The position numbers and the translations under genes are program-made. The notes beneath the pieces were generated by a model. The model had not been told where the DNA came from, did not search any database, and saw only the letters and a list, made by a program, of their open reading frames with translations. From contig NC_015638.1 of NCBI RefSeq assembly GCF_000211855.2, positions 1,550,001 through 1,614,000 on the forward strand: 64,000 nucleotides of DNA. The letters run 5' to 3'. The DNA is from Lacinutrix sp. 5H-3-7-4. GTDB taxonomy: Bacteria; Bacteroidota; Bacteroidia; Flavobacteriales; Flavobacteriaceae. Positions 56,894-64,000 of this stretch are shown in pieces (position 1 is the first letter of the stretch; each line of letters begins with the position of its first letter).

Positions 56894-57373
56894 TTGAGAA
56901 TATTTGTAATTATATTAATCACGATTTTTTTATTTTCATGTAAAGTTCACAAAAGGACTCCTGAGAATAAACACAGTCTAAAAGAAAGGTATAATTTCCT
57001 TCTTAAACGTGAAGAAATAGGAGAAAACCCTTTAGTAATAGTTAATGATTCATTTACTAGCTATAGTTCGATAGATTTATTAAAATACAGAAACATTAAT
57101 TTTAAAGAGATAAGGTCTTTAAAAAAAGGTTCAAATTTTTATATAATGAAATTTGGAACCCAAGCTAAAGATGGAGTATTGGTAATTAACAATTCATCTT
57201 TTTTAGATTTAGACTCTGAAACGTTTTATTTAATAAATGGAAATGTAGTTGATAGTTTTAATAGAAAAAGTTTTAATACAAAGAGAATAAAAAGTTTACA
57301 AAGAGTTGGACCAATTAAAGATCTCAATAATAAGTATATTATTCTGTATACTATGATTTTAAAGGACAAATAA
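56894..57373 (+). CDS. Small lipoprotein of unknown function between kinase and regulator
   Basis: A protein of 159 residues starting with TTG at 56894, one base after the kinase stop. The signal peptide ends in TIFLFSCKVHKR, a lipobox with Cys16. The rest is polar, Asn/Lys/Ser-rich and has no recognised domain. Tight spacing after the kinase suggests co-expression, and as a periplasm-facing lipoprotein it could be a sensor accessory. That role is inference. The response regulator follows after 71 bases. Confidence 0.65.
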   Translation: MRIFVIILITIFLFSCKVHKRTPENKHSLKERYNFLLKREEIGENPLVIVNDSFTSYSSIDLLKYRNINFKEIRSLKKGSNFYIMKFGTQAKDGVLVINNSSFLDLDSETFYLINGNVVDSFNRKSFNTKRIKSLQRVGPIKDLNNKYIILYTMILKDK

Positions 57374-57444
57374 AGATGAAGCTTGTTAAAATAATTTCTT
57401 TTAGTTATGTAACTACAGACAAATAAAAATTTTTAATTTAAACC

Positions 57445-58182
57445 ATGAAACTAACCTCAATAATAGTAGAAGACGAAGAAACCAGCAGAGAAATTTTAAA
57501 AAACTATCTCAGTAAGTACTGTCCAAATGTTCAAGTCGTTGGCGAGGCATCAAATATTAATGATGGTTTGTCACTTATAAGAAACCATACCTTAGACCTA
57601 GTATTTTTAGATGTCGAAATGCCTTACGGTAATGCGTTCGATTTATTAGACAAAGTAGGCAATCGCCAATTCGAGACCATATTTGTAACAGCATACAACC
57701 ATTATGCAATAGATGCATTAAATGCACATGCCTCTTACTATTTAATGAAACCCATAGCAATAGACGATTTAATAAAAGCAGTAGATTACGTTACAAAAAT
57801 AAAAACCAAAGAAAACGCCTTACAAGATCAAGTTTTAGTACCCAAGGCACCAAAAAACATAGAAGGTAAAATAACACTACCACAACAAGACGGTTTCGAA
57901 ATTATAAACACAAAAGATATACTATATTGTAAGGCAGACGATAATTATACAGAAATTTACCTAACCAACAATAAACGTAAAATAGTAAGTAAAACACTAA
58001 AATACATAGAAGAAGCCTTAGGCGATATAAACTTTGCGAGAGTACATAAAAGCTACTTAGTAAATGTAAACGAAATTATAAAATACGTAAAAGGAAAAGG
58101 TGGAAGCCTTATATTAACCAACGGAAAAGAAATTATAGTATCACCATCAAAAAAAGCACAATTACTCTCTTATTTTAAATAA
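57445..58182 (+). CDS. LytTR-family response regulator
   Basis: A 245-residue protein with a receiver domain (about 4-118) carrying the acidic EDEE pocket, the phospho-acceptor Asp in LVFLDVEMPYG, and the Thr and Lys of the signature in VTAYN and LMKPI. A C-terminal LytTR DNA-binding domain (about 140-245) has KADDNYTEIYL and ARVHKSYLVNVNEI. It is the partner of the LytS-type kinase at 54724. The next gene follows after one base. Confidence 0.94.
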   Translation: MKLTSIIVEDEETSREILKNYLSKYCPNVQVVGEASNINDGLSLIRNHTLDLVFLDVEMPYGNAFDLLDKVGNRQFETIFVTAYNHYAIDALNAHASYYLMKPIAIDDLIKAVDYVTKIKTKENALQDQVLVPKAPKNIEGKITLPQQDGFEIINTKDILYCKADDNYTEIYLTNNKRKIVSKTLKYIEEALGDINFARVHKSYLVNVNEIIKYVKGKGGSLILTNGKEIIVSPSKKAQLLSYFK

Positions 58183-58183
58183 T

Positions 58184-58696
58184 ATGCCAATAATAAAACC
58201 CGTAAACAACAAAGCACCACAATTACCAGACGATTGTTACATAGCAGAAAATGCAACAATTGTGGGAGATGTAACCGTAGGCAAACAATGCAGTATATGG
58301 TTTAATGCCGTACTTCGAGGCGATGTACATTATATAAAAATAGGAAATAAAGTAAACATTCAAGATGGAGCAGTAGTACACTGCACCTATCAAAAACACC
58401 CAACAAACATAGGCAACAACGTGTCAATAGGCCACAATGCAATAGTACACGGTTGTACAATTCATGACAATGTATTAATAGGCATGGGAAGCATAGTAAT
58501 GGATAATTGTATAATAGAAAGCAATAGTATAGTAGCCGCAGGAGCAGTAGTTACACAAAACACCGTAGTAGAATCAGGAAGTATTTACGCAGGAGTACCA
58601 GCAAAAAAGGTAAAAGATATAAGTAAAGCCTTAATAAACGGAGAGATAAACCGTATTGCAGAAAACTATGTAAAATATTCCTCATGGTTTAAATAA
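58184..58696 (+). CDS. Gamma-carbonic-anhydrase-like hexapeptide-repeat protein
   Basis: A 170-residue left-handed β-helix protein of the YrdA/PaaY group. It has hexapeptide turns (IVGDVTVGKQCSIWFNAVLRGD), conserved metal-type histidines in VVHCTYQKH and IGHNAIVHGC, and the ending GVPAKKVKDI. These proteins form trimers with metal sites between subunits; carbonic anhydrase activity is proven only in some. It overlaps the transcription of the response regulator, one base downstream, but a functional link is not evident. Confidence 0.9.
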   Translation: MPIIKPVNNKAPQLPDDCYIAENATIVGDVTVGKQCSIWFNAVLRGDVHYIKIGNKVNIQDGAVVHCTYQKHPTNIGNNVSIGHNAIVHGCTIHDNVLIGMGSIVMDNCIIESNSIVAAGAVVTQNTVVESGSIYAGVPAKKVKDISKALINGEINRIAENYVKYSSWFK

Positions 58697-58700
58697 CCTT

Positions 58701-58810
58701 TGGGCATTCCTTTTTACAATAAAAAAATTGTAAAAAGTCGGGCTATCCACTATATCTTTTTGCAAAAAAAAGCAAAAAGGATGCCGTTACTATCCCTAAT
58801 GCGGGCAAAC
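58701..58810. repeat. Two-hairpin intergenic element, probably a dispersed flavobacterial repeat
   Basis: Two hairpins stand side by side: CTTTTTACAAT/ATTGTAAAAAG (58710-58720 with 58727-58737, A6 loop) and CTTTTTGC/GCAAAAAG (58756-58763 with 58772-58779, A8 loop). They are set in G/C-richer text (GGGCTATCCAC, GATGCCGTTACTATCCC, GCGGGC) unlike the AT-rich surroundings. The wording resembles an intergenic repeat recalled from other Flavobacteriaceae genomes; this is memory, not a search. A 62-codon frame across it is not taken as a gene. The 58697-58868 gap has no other feature. Confidence 0.5.
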
Positions 58811-58868
58811 CAATGTATATTAATTGTAGTTAAAAACAGGAGTTATTACAACACAGTAACAACAAACT

Positions 58869-59651
58869 TTAAAAATCTAGATGTTTAACATTAAAATTGC
58901 CACCTAAAAGCGATTGCATAACAGCCGTATTTTTAATGTTAATGTAAAAATCATTGTTAGGTTTTTTACCAATCGAGTTTAATAAATTATATTGTTCTAA
59001 AACGGACTTAGTTTGTTTAGCCACAGCCAACCCAGAATCTATAATTTTCACATGTTTAGGTAAAAGGTTTAAAAGTATAGGCATTAAATAAGGATAATGA
59101 GTACAACCCAAAACTAAATAATCAATATTTTCAGCAAGCATAGGTTGTAAATACTTTTTAAGTAAAAACTCCATTTTAGGCGTATGTAAATCACCATTTT
59201 CAATTAGTTGTACAATACCTTCTCCAACTTGTTCAATAACCTTAATGCCATTAGTATATAAATCTGTAGTTTTATGAAATAAAGCACTTGAAAGCGTGCC
59301 TTTAGTAGCAAGAATACCAATAGCTTTAGTTTGCGTTTGTAAGGCAGCAGGTTTTATAGCAGGTTCAATACCAATAAACGGAATTTTATAAGTATTCCTT
59401 AAAATGTCTATAGCGTTAGTAGTAGCAGTATTACAAGCAATAACAATAATTTTACAATTATTGTCTATTAAAAATTCTGTGTTTTTTATAGACAAATCAA
59501 TAATCTCGTTTTTAGTTTTAGAGCCATAAGGAGCATATTTACTATCAGCTAAATAAATAGTACTCTCATTTGGTAACAGCGCATGTATTTCTTTAAAAAT
59601 AGAAGTACCGCCAACACCAGAATCAAATATGCCAATAGAGTTTTTTTGCAT
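58869..59651 (-). CDS. murI: Glutamate racemase MurI
   Basis: A 260-residue protein that makes D-glutamate for peptidoglycan. Motifs are IGIFDSGVGGTSI at the start, ADSKYAPYG, the first catalytic Cys in IVIACNTATTNA and the second in LVLGCTHYPYL. It lies downstream of bamA and the two ompH genes on the minus strand. A terminator at 59677-59703 separates it from them, so it must have its own promoter or depend on read-through. Confidence 0.96.
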   Translation of the reverse strand: MQKNSIGIFDSGVGGTSIFKEIHALLPNESTIYLADSKYAPYGSKTKNEIIDLSIKNTEFLIDNNCKIIVIACNTATTNAIDILRNTYKIPFIGIEPAIKPAALQTQTKAIGILATKGTLSSALFHKTTDLYTNGIKVIEQVGEGIVQLIENGDLHTPKMEFLLKKYLQPMLAENIDYLVLGCTHYPYLMPILLNLLPKHVKIIDSGLAVAKQTKSVLEQYNLLNSIGKKPNNDFYINIKNTAVMQSLLGGNFNVKHLDF

Positions 59652-59676
59652 TGTAAAATTATATCAATAAAAATAC

Positions 59677-59703
59677 AAAAGCCGCCTTAAAAAGGCGGCT
59701 TTT
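59677..59703 (-). terminator. Terminator after the small ompH gene
   Basis: A perfect stem with GCCGCCTT/AAGGCGGC core (59681-59688 with 59692-59699), extended by A/T pairs and a 3-base loop, has T residues on both sides. It lies 24 bases past the ompH stop on the minus strand. Confidence 0.85.
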
Positions 59704-59726
59704 GTTATAATAATATTTTGTAAAAA

Positions 59727-60227
59727 TTAGATACCTAATTCTTTCTTTACATCTGCAAGTAAATCTTTACCATTAGCTGTAATTAAAGTAGCCCTATCTA
59801 AAACATATTCAAAACCTTGAGCTTTCGCTACTTTATTAATAGCCTCAATAGCTTTCTTTTGTATAGGCTCTAATAAAGCAATTTCCTTTTTTTGTAATTC
59901 TTGTTGTGCATTAGCAGCAAACTGTTGGATACTTTGTTGGTCTGTTTGTACTTCAATTAAACGCTTTTCGTTTTCTTCTTGCGTTTTCCCAGTAGCTTCA
60001 GATTCGTATCTTTTCATTTTACTAGTATACTCTTTACGCATAGCAGCTAAATCTGCTTCATAAGTTTTTCCTACTTTTTCCATTTCTGCTTGAGCAGTTT
60101 TCATTTCTGGCATTAATGAGATTAACTCGTTTACATTAATATGCGCAACTTTAGATTGAGCATTAGTAAAACTTGTTGCTCCAATAAATAATGCTGCTGC
60201 AATAAGTAGTGTTTTAAATTGTTTCAT
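59727..60227 (-). CDS. OmpH/Skp-like periplasmic chaperone (short form)
   Basis: A 166-residue protein with a signal peptide (LLIAAALFIGATSFTNAQ). It starts mature with KVAHINVNELISLMPEMKTAQ, followed by a long charged coiled coil and the YVLDRATLITANGKDLLADV ending, typical of Skp/OmpH. It would hold unfolded outer-membrane proteins in the periplasm and pass them to BamA, encoded upstream. It follows the larger ompH gene after 30 bases. Confidence 0.93.
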   Translation of the reverse strand: MKQFKTLLIAAALFIGATSFTNAQSKVAHINVNELISLMPEMKTAQAEMEKVGKTYEADLAAMRKEYTSKMKRYESEATGKTQEENEKRLIEVQTDQQSIQQFAANAQQELQKKEIALLEPIQKKAIEAINKVAKAQGFEYVLDRATLITANGKDLLADVKKELGI

Positions 60228-60257
60228 TTTTAAAATAGTATTTGTGTGTTATAGTTA

Positions 60258-61274
60258 TTAATTGTTTTCGTCTTGATTTTCGTCGTCTGTGGCACTTTCT
60301 TTTTCTTCTTTTGCTTTCTTACGATCCTCTAAGATTTTCTTTCTTTTTTCTTCTAATTCTTTTTTCCTAGCAGCTCTATCTGCTAATTTTTTTTGTCTGC
60401 GCTCTTCTAAAATTTGTTCTCTAGTTTTAGGCTCTTCTTCTTGAGTGCTTTTATTTAATTCACCTTCATTAGGCGTTTCTTCTTCAGTATTTTTAGCTTT
60501 GTTGTTTCTTTCGTCTAATTTTGCTTGTCTTGCAGCCTCTCTTTCTGCTAATATTTTAGCTCTTTTTTCTGCTGCTGCTGCTTTACGTTCTTCAACTAAT
60601 TTTTTTCTTGCTGCTTTTTTCTCATCAAGTAAACGTTGTCTTTCGTCTTTACCTTCATTAATTTCTACAACAACATCTTCATCTTTTGCTTCTTTTTTGT
60701 CTTTTCTAGACTTTAGTTGCTTACGTTTAGATGCTCTGGTTATAGTTCTTAAAACTTGTTCACTCATATCAAAACGTTCTGCAGAGTACAACATAACAAC
60801 ATCTGCAGATTTATCAAAAACAAAATCGTATTTTTTTGCTTTTGCAATATCTTGTACCGCTTGAAAAATTTGATCTTGTACAGGTTGCATTAATTGTCTT
60901 TTTTGGATCATTAAATCTCCATTTGGACCAAAACGTTTTTGCTGGTAATCTAATATTTCTTTTTCTTCAAAAGTTATGTCTTCTTCGCGTTCTTCAATTA
61001 GTTCTTTTGTTAGTAAGGCTTTTTCTGTATTTAGTGCTTCACGTTTGTCTTTTATAGTATTTAATCTTCCATCTATTTCAGATTTCCATTTTTGTACTTT
61101 AGTTTCTAATTGCGAAGTTGCCTCGGCATATTCTGGAACATTTTGCAAAATATATTCTGTATCTATATAACCAATTCTAACACCACGTTGTGCATTAGCA
61201 TTCCATGCGGTTACAGATAGTATTGTCAATAAAAAAAGAACTTTAAATTTCATCTGTTTAGTTTTTACATTCAT
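60258..61274 (-). CDS. OmpH/Skp-like periplasmic protein with long charged tail
   Basis: A protein of 338 residues. The start at 61274 gives MNVKTKQMKFKV; an ATG seven codons later (61253) is an equal alternative. The signal peptide ends near VTAWNANAQ. Residues about 30-190 form an OmpH domain (RIGYIDTEYILQNVPEYAEA ... DFVFDKSADVVMLYSAER). Residues about 195-338 are an extreme Lys/Glu/Arg/Ala-rich coiled-coil tail ending in DDENQDENN, absent from classical Skp. It lies between bamA and the short ompH, a standard Bacteroidota arrangement. Confidence 0.92.
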   Translation of the reverse strand: MNVKTKQMKFKVLFLLTILSVTAWNANAQRGVRIGYIDTEYILQNVPEYAEATSQLETKVQKWKSEIDGRLNTIKDKREALNTEKALLTKELIEEREEDITFEEKEILDYQQKRFGPNGDLMIQKRQLMQPVQDQIFQAVQDIAKAKKYDFVFDKSADVVMLYSAERFDMSEQVLRTITRASKRKQLKSRKDKKEAKDEDVVVEINEGKDERQRLLDEKKAARKKLVEERKAAAAEKRAKILAEREAARQAKLDERNNKAKNTEEETPNEGELNKSTQEEEPKTREQILEERRQKKLADRAARKKELEEKRKKILEDRKKAKEEKESATDDENQDENN

Positions 61275-61451
61275 AACTTATAAACTCAAAAAATGACAGA
61301 TGATTGTCTTGATTCTGTCTTATATTTTGAATTTATAGTTTCAAAATAACGAATTTTAATTTTAAAAATTTTAATTCTTGAATCAAATTCACAATCATCA
61401 CATTGAAAATATCGTGCCAAAAATAAAAATTTAAAAGAATTCTATATACTA

Positions 61452-61483
61452 AATAGCCTTTAATTCTAGAATTAAAGGCTATT
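61452..61483 (-). terminator. Perfect 32-base palindrome after bamA, probable terminator
   Basis: Sixteen bases on each side of 61467/61468 pair perfectly (core GCCTTTAATTCT with AGAATTAAAGGC), starting 4 bases past the bamA stop. The T tract after it on the minus strand is short, so terminator strength is uncertain. Because the palindrome has no loop it may instead act as a binding site. The remainder of the 61275-61487 gap shows a possible minus-strand -7 element (TATTTTTG, 61418-61425) and nothing else. Confidence 0.6.
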
Positions 61484-61487
61484 ATTT

Positions 61488-64000
61488 TTAAAATTGTTGC
61501 CCAATTATAAAGTGGGTTTCCCAACCATTTTTTTGTGTTTGTCCTGGTAAAGGATCAAATCCATGACCAAAATCTATACCTAATAATCCAAAGGCTGGCA
61601 TAAATATTCTAACTCCTAAACCTGCAGATCTTTTAAGGTTAAATGGATTGTAGTCTCTAAAATTATCATAAGATGCTCCTGTATCTAAAAAGCCTAATGC
61701 ATATATTTTAGCACTTTGTTTTAATGTTATTGGGTATCTTAACTCTAATGAGAACTTGTTATAAATTGTACCACCATCACCAGATGATAATGCTTGGTTT
61801 GGGTAACCTCTTAAAGCAACTGCTTCTCTACCATCAAGACTGTAACTTCCTAAACCATCACCTCCTAAAAAGAAGCGTTCAAAAGGAATAATTCCTCTGT
61901 CTTGATTGTATGCACCTAAGAAACCAAATTCTATATTAGATTTAAATACAAACTTGTCTATTAACTTAGTGTACCATTCACCTTTAAACTTTATTTTATA
62001 GAATTCAAGCCATTTAAAACGTTCTTGGTCTATTTCAGAAATTCTATCATTTGCAACTGCTACTTGTCCTGTTGTGCTTGTTTCGTCTGTAAGTATGTCT
62101 AATTTAGCATCACGTTCTTCACTTAAAGCTTCATAATCTTCTCCATTAAATAATGAATATGGAAGAGAGAATTTGGCTGTAATATTAAAGTTAGATCCTC
62201 CAGTTGGGAAAATAGGGTCGTTAAATGTGTTATTTCTGCTTAAACCTACTGTATAAGATAGGTTATTAGAGTAACCATCACCAAATGTAAATAAACCTGT
62301 GTTATAATTTTTTAAGTTATAATGTTGGAAACTTAAAGCTTGAGATAGTGTAAAGTAATCATCTGGTACAGATAGTCTTTTTGCTAAACCAAATGTTATA
62401 CCTGTAATGTTAAAACGTCTGTCTTTATCTGCATTTCCTGTTGTTGCATCATAAAGAAATTGTTTAGTATGTGATAAAGATGTTGAAAACTGTACTGGTT
62501 TTTTACCTCCTAACCAAGGTTCTGAAAAAGAGAAACTATAAGTTTGATAAAACCTACTAGCTTGTAATCTTAATGCTAATTTTTGTCCATCTCCAGTTGG
62601 TATTGGTTTATAGGCATCACCATTAAATAAATCTTTAATAGAAAAGTTGTTAAAAGACAATCCTAAGGTACCAATAAAGCCTCCACCACCATAACCACCT
62701 TGTAACTCAATTTGGCTTGAACCGGCTTCAACTACAGAGTATTCCATATCTATAGTACCATCTTCTGGGTTTGGATTGTTAAAATTTGGTGTTATTTGTT
62801 CTGCATCAAAAAATCCTAGTTGACTAAGTTCACGAACAGTTCGTACAACATTTGCTTTACTGTATAATTCACCTGGTCTTGTTCTAATTTCTCTATAGAC
62901 AACGTGATCGTTAGTTTTTTCGTTTCCAACTACACTTACTTTATCAAAGTAAACTGGTTTACCTTCGGTAATTCTAATTTCCATATCGATAACGTTATTT
63001 TCTGCACTTATTTCTACTGGATTAATTGTAGAAAATAAATAACCGTTATCTTGATATAGGTTAGTAATATCATTACCATCTGGTTTTGTTTCATCAGCAA
63101 TACGTTTTGCTAATTCTACACCGTTATAAGTATCTCCTTTTTCTATTCTAAGAACTCTTTTTAAATACTCGTCAGAATATACTGTGTTACCAACAAATGT
63201 AATATCTCCAAAACTGTATTTTTCGCCTTCTTCAATTTTAATATTTAAGGCTACATTTTTTTTGTCAATTACAGACATTGTATCTGCAACTATTCTTGCA
63301 TCTCTATATCCTACAGATTTATATTTGTTTATTATGCTTTCTAAATCTTCTTTATAATCTGCTTCAATAAATTTTGATCTTTTTAAAACACGAAGAAAGT
63401 TTTTTTGTTTCGTATTTTTCATGGCTTTTCTAAGCTTTTTGTCGCTTATAACCGTATTACCTTCAAATGATATATCTTTAACTTTTACCTTTTCGCCACG
63501 GTCTACATATAGTAGCATGTTAACTCTAGCTTTCTCTATAGAGTCTTGAACTTCAACTGTGTTTATAGACACTTTTGTGTTTAAAAAACCAGCTTTACGG
63601 TTTTTGTTTTGTATGTAGTTTTTTGTTGTTGTTATAAGGTTTTCTGTGACTTTTACACCTTTTTGTAGATTGTTTTCTTTAATTAAAGCTTCTTTTTTAC
63701 TGTTTTTTACACCTTCAATTTTTAAGGTGTTTAGTTCTGGTAAGTCAGATAGTCTTATTTCTAGGTAAGCAGCACCATCTTCAACTTTTATTAAGTAAAC
63801 TTCTATATCACTAAATAGGTTTGAAGTCCATAGTTTTTTTACAGCATTACTAATTTCCTCTCCAGGAATTGAAATATCTGCTCCTTTTCGTAAGCCAGAA
63901 TATGTAACAATAGTTTGTTCACTAAAACTAGTGTTTCCTTTTACTGTAATATCTGCAATTGTATAGGTTTTACTATTTGCGTAAGATAGGTCTTGTGCTT
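61488..64000 (-). CDS. bamA: Outer-membrane protein assembly factor BamA (N terminus beyond window)
   Basis: The frame is open to the last base, so this is a 5'-partial gene of at least 837 codons; the GTG at 63572 is internal and should not be taken as the start. Tandem POTRA domains are visible (for example VKVKDISFEGNTVISDKKL, YSFGDITFVGNTVYSDEYL and VYFDKVSVVGNEKT), followed by a 16-stranded barrel region. That region has the conserved FFLGGDGLGSYSLDG loop and RGYPNQAL, and ends in HFIIGQQF with a C-terminal aromatic. BamA inserts β-barrel proteins into the outer membrane. The two OmpH genes follow downstream. Confidence 0.95.
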   Translation of the reverse strand, partial: AQDLSYANSKTYTIADITVKGNTSFSEQTIVTYSGLRKGADISIPGEEISNAVKKLWTSNLFSDIEVYLIKVEDGAAYLEIRLSDLPELNTLKIEGVKNSKKEALIKENNLQKGVKVTENLITTTKNYIQNKNRKAGFLNTKVSINTVEVQDSIEKARVNMLLYVDRGEKVKVKDISFEGNTVISDKKLRKAMKNTKQKNFLRVLKRSKFIEADYKEDLESIINKYKSVGYRDARIVADTMSVIDKKNVALNIKIEEGEKYSFGDITFVGNTVYSDEYLKRVLRIEKGDTYNGVELAKRIADETKPDGNDITNLYQDNGYLFSTINPVEISAENNVIDMEIRITEGKPVYFDKVSVVGNEKTNDHVVYREIRTRPGELYSKANVVRTVRELSQLGFFDAEQITPNFNNPNPEDGTIDMEYSVVEAGSSQIELQGGYGGGGFIGTLGLSFNNFSIKDLFNGDAYKPIPTGDGQKLALRLQASRFYQTYSFSFSEPWLGGKKPVQFSTSLSHTKQFLYDATTGNADKDRRFNITGITFGLAKRLSVPDDYFTLSQALSFQHYNLKNYNTGLFTFGDGYSNNLSYTVGLSRNNTFNDPIFPTGGSNFNITAKFSLPYSLFNGEDYEALSEERDAKLDILTDETSTTGQVAVANDRISEIDQERFKWLEFYKIKFKGEWYTKLIDKFVFKSNIEFGFLGAYNQDRGIIPFERFFLGGDGLGSYSLDGREAVALRGYPNQALSSGDGGTIYNKFSLELRYPITLKQSAKIYALGFLDTGASYDNFRDYNPFNLKRSAGLGVRIFMPAFGLLGIDFGHGFDPLPGQTQKNGWETHFIIGQQF

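Noticed and set aside
58700-58888. A 62-codon plus-strand open frame after the hexapeptide-repeat gene
   Set aside because: It runs across the two hairpins of the intergenic element, needs a TTG start and overlaps the end of murI. The repeat explains it better.
60445-60864. A 139-codon plus-strand open frame
   Set aside because: It is antisense to the charged tail of the OmpH gene; its Ser/Leu/Phe-rich product is what reversed Lys/Glu codons give.
61488-63572. GTG at 63572 as the bamA start
   Set aside because: The frame continues open to the window edge with POTRA-like sequence, so the gene is longer and cut by the window.
1-64000. tRNA, rRNA, riboswitch, prophage, IS element or defence genes
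   Set aside because: I looked for cloverleaf-like stretches, transposase or integrase motifs and known defence domains and saw none. No search tool was available, so small RNAs cannot be excluded.

Overview
The window is AT-rich, gene-dense chromosomal DNA from a member of the Bacteroidota, almost certainly family Flavobacteriaceae. Four things support this: the alternative complex III (act) operon fused to caa3-type oxidase genes, the gliding/type IX secretion gene sprA, TonB/RemB and PorP/SprF proteins, and promoters of the Bacteroidota type (TAnnTTTG at -7). No tRNA, rRNA, CRISPR array, insertion sequence, prophage or recognisable defence island was seen. Genus cannot be fixed from the sequence alone.

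Layout. 1-10952: the end of actA, then actB-actC-actD-actE-actF and cytochrome c oxidase subunits II and I, one respiratory operon closed by a strong terminator. 11148-16268: ruvB, queG, a frameshifted lipoprotein gene flanked by a duplicated piece of queG, and the malic enzyme maeB. 16342-29054: ruvA, the giant type IX translocon gene sprA, gcvH, a VanZ-like gene, two tandem TonB proteins and a RemB-like outer-membrane protein. 29177-34669: the second half of the oxidase system, namely heme O synthase, two subunit III-family proteins, subunit IV, a cysteine-free SCO-like protein, SCO1, a DUF420 protein and a tiny CxxC membrane protein. 34794-40520: a MacAB-TolC-like tripartite ABC exporter. 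40527-44507: tsaB, then MscS, DUF1304 and a DUF255 thioredoxin-like protein on the minus strand.

44795-58696: a 2468-residue repetitive surface protein with a type B T9SS C-terminal domain; a convergent nfu gene; a PorP/SprF-type protein that is the expected outer-membrane partner of such adhesins; a LytS-type sensor kinase; a small lipoprotein; a LytTR response regulator; and a gamma-carbonic-anhydrase-like protein. 58869-64000 (minus strand): murI, two OmpH/Skp chaperones and bamA, which runs off the window.

How the genes fit together. The act and cox genes form a quinol-to-oxygen chain (ActA-F passes electrons to cytochrome c and the caa3 oxidase). Its structural and assembly genes are split into two blocks about 18 kb apart. 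Between and after them lie cell-envelope genes: the T9SS translocon SprA, RemB, a large secreted adhesin with its PorP/SprF partner, and the BamA/Skp outer-membrane assembly system. The least ordinary points are the broken lipoprotein gene with its queG-tail duplication, the helix-hairpin-helix tail on ActC, the cysteine-free SCO-like protein, the TonB-like domain at the N terminus of RemB, the large insertion in subunit III, a UUCG terminator embedded in tsaB coding sequence, and the adhesin/SprF/two-component neighbourhood.
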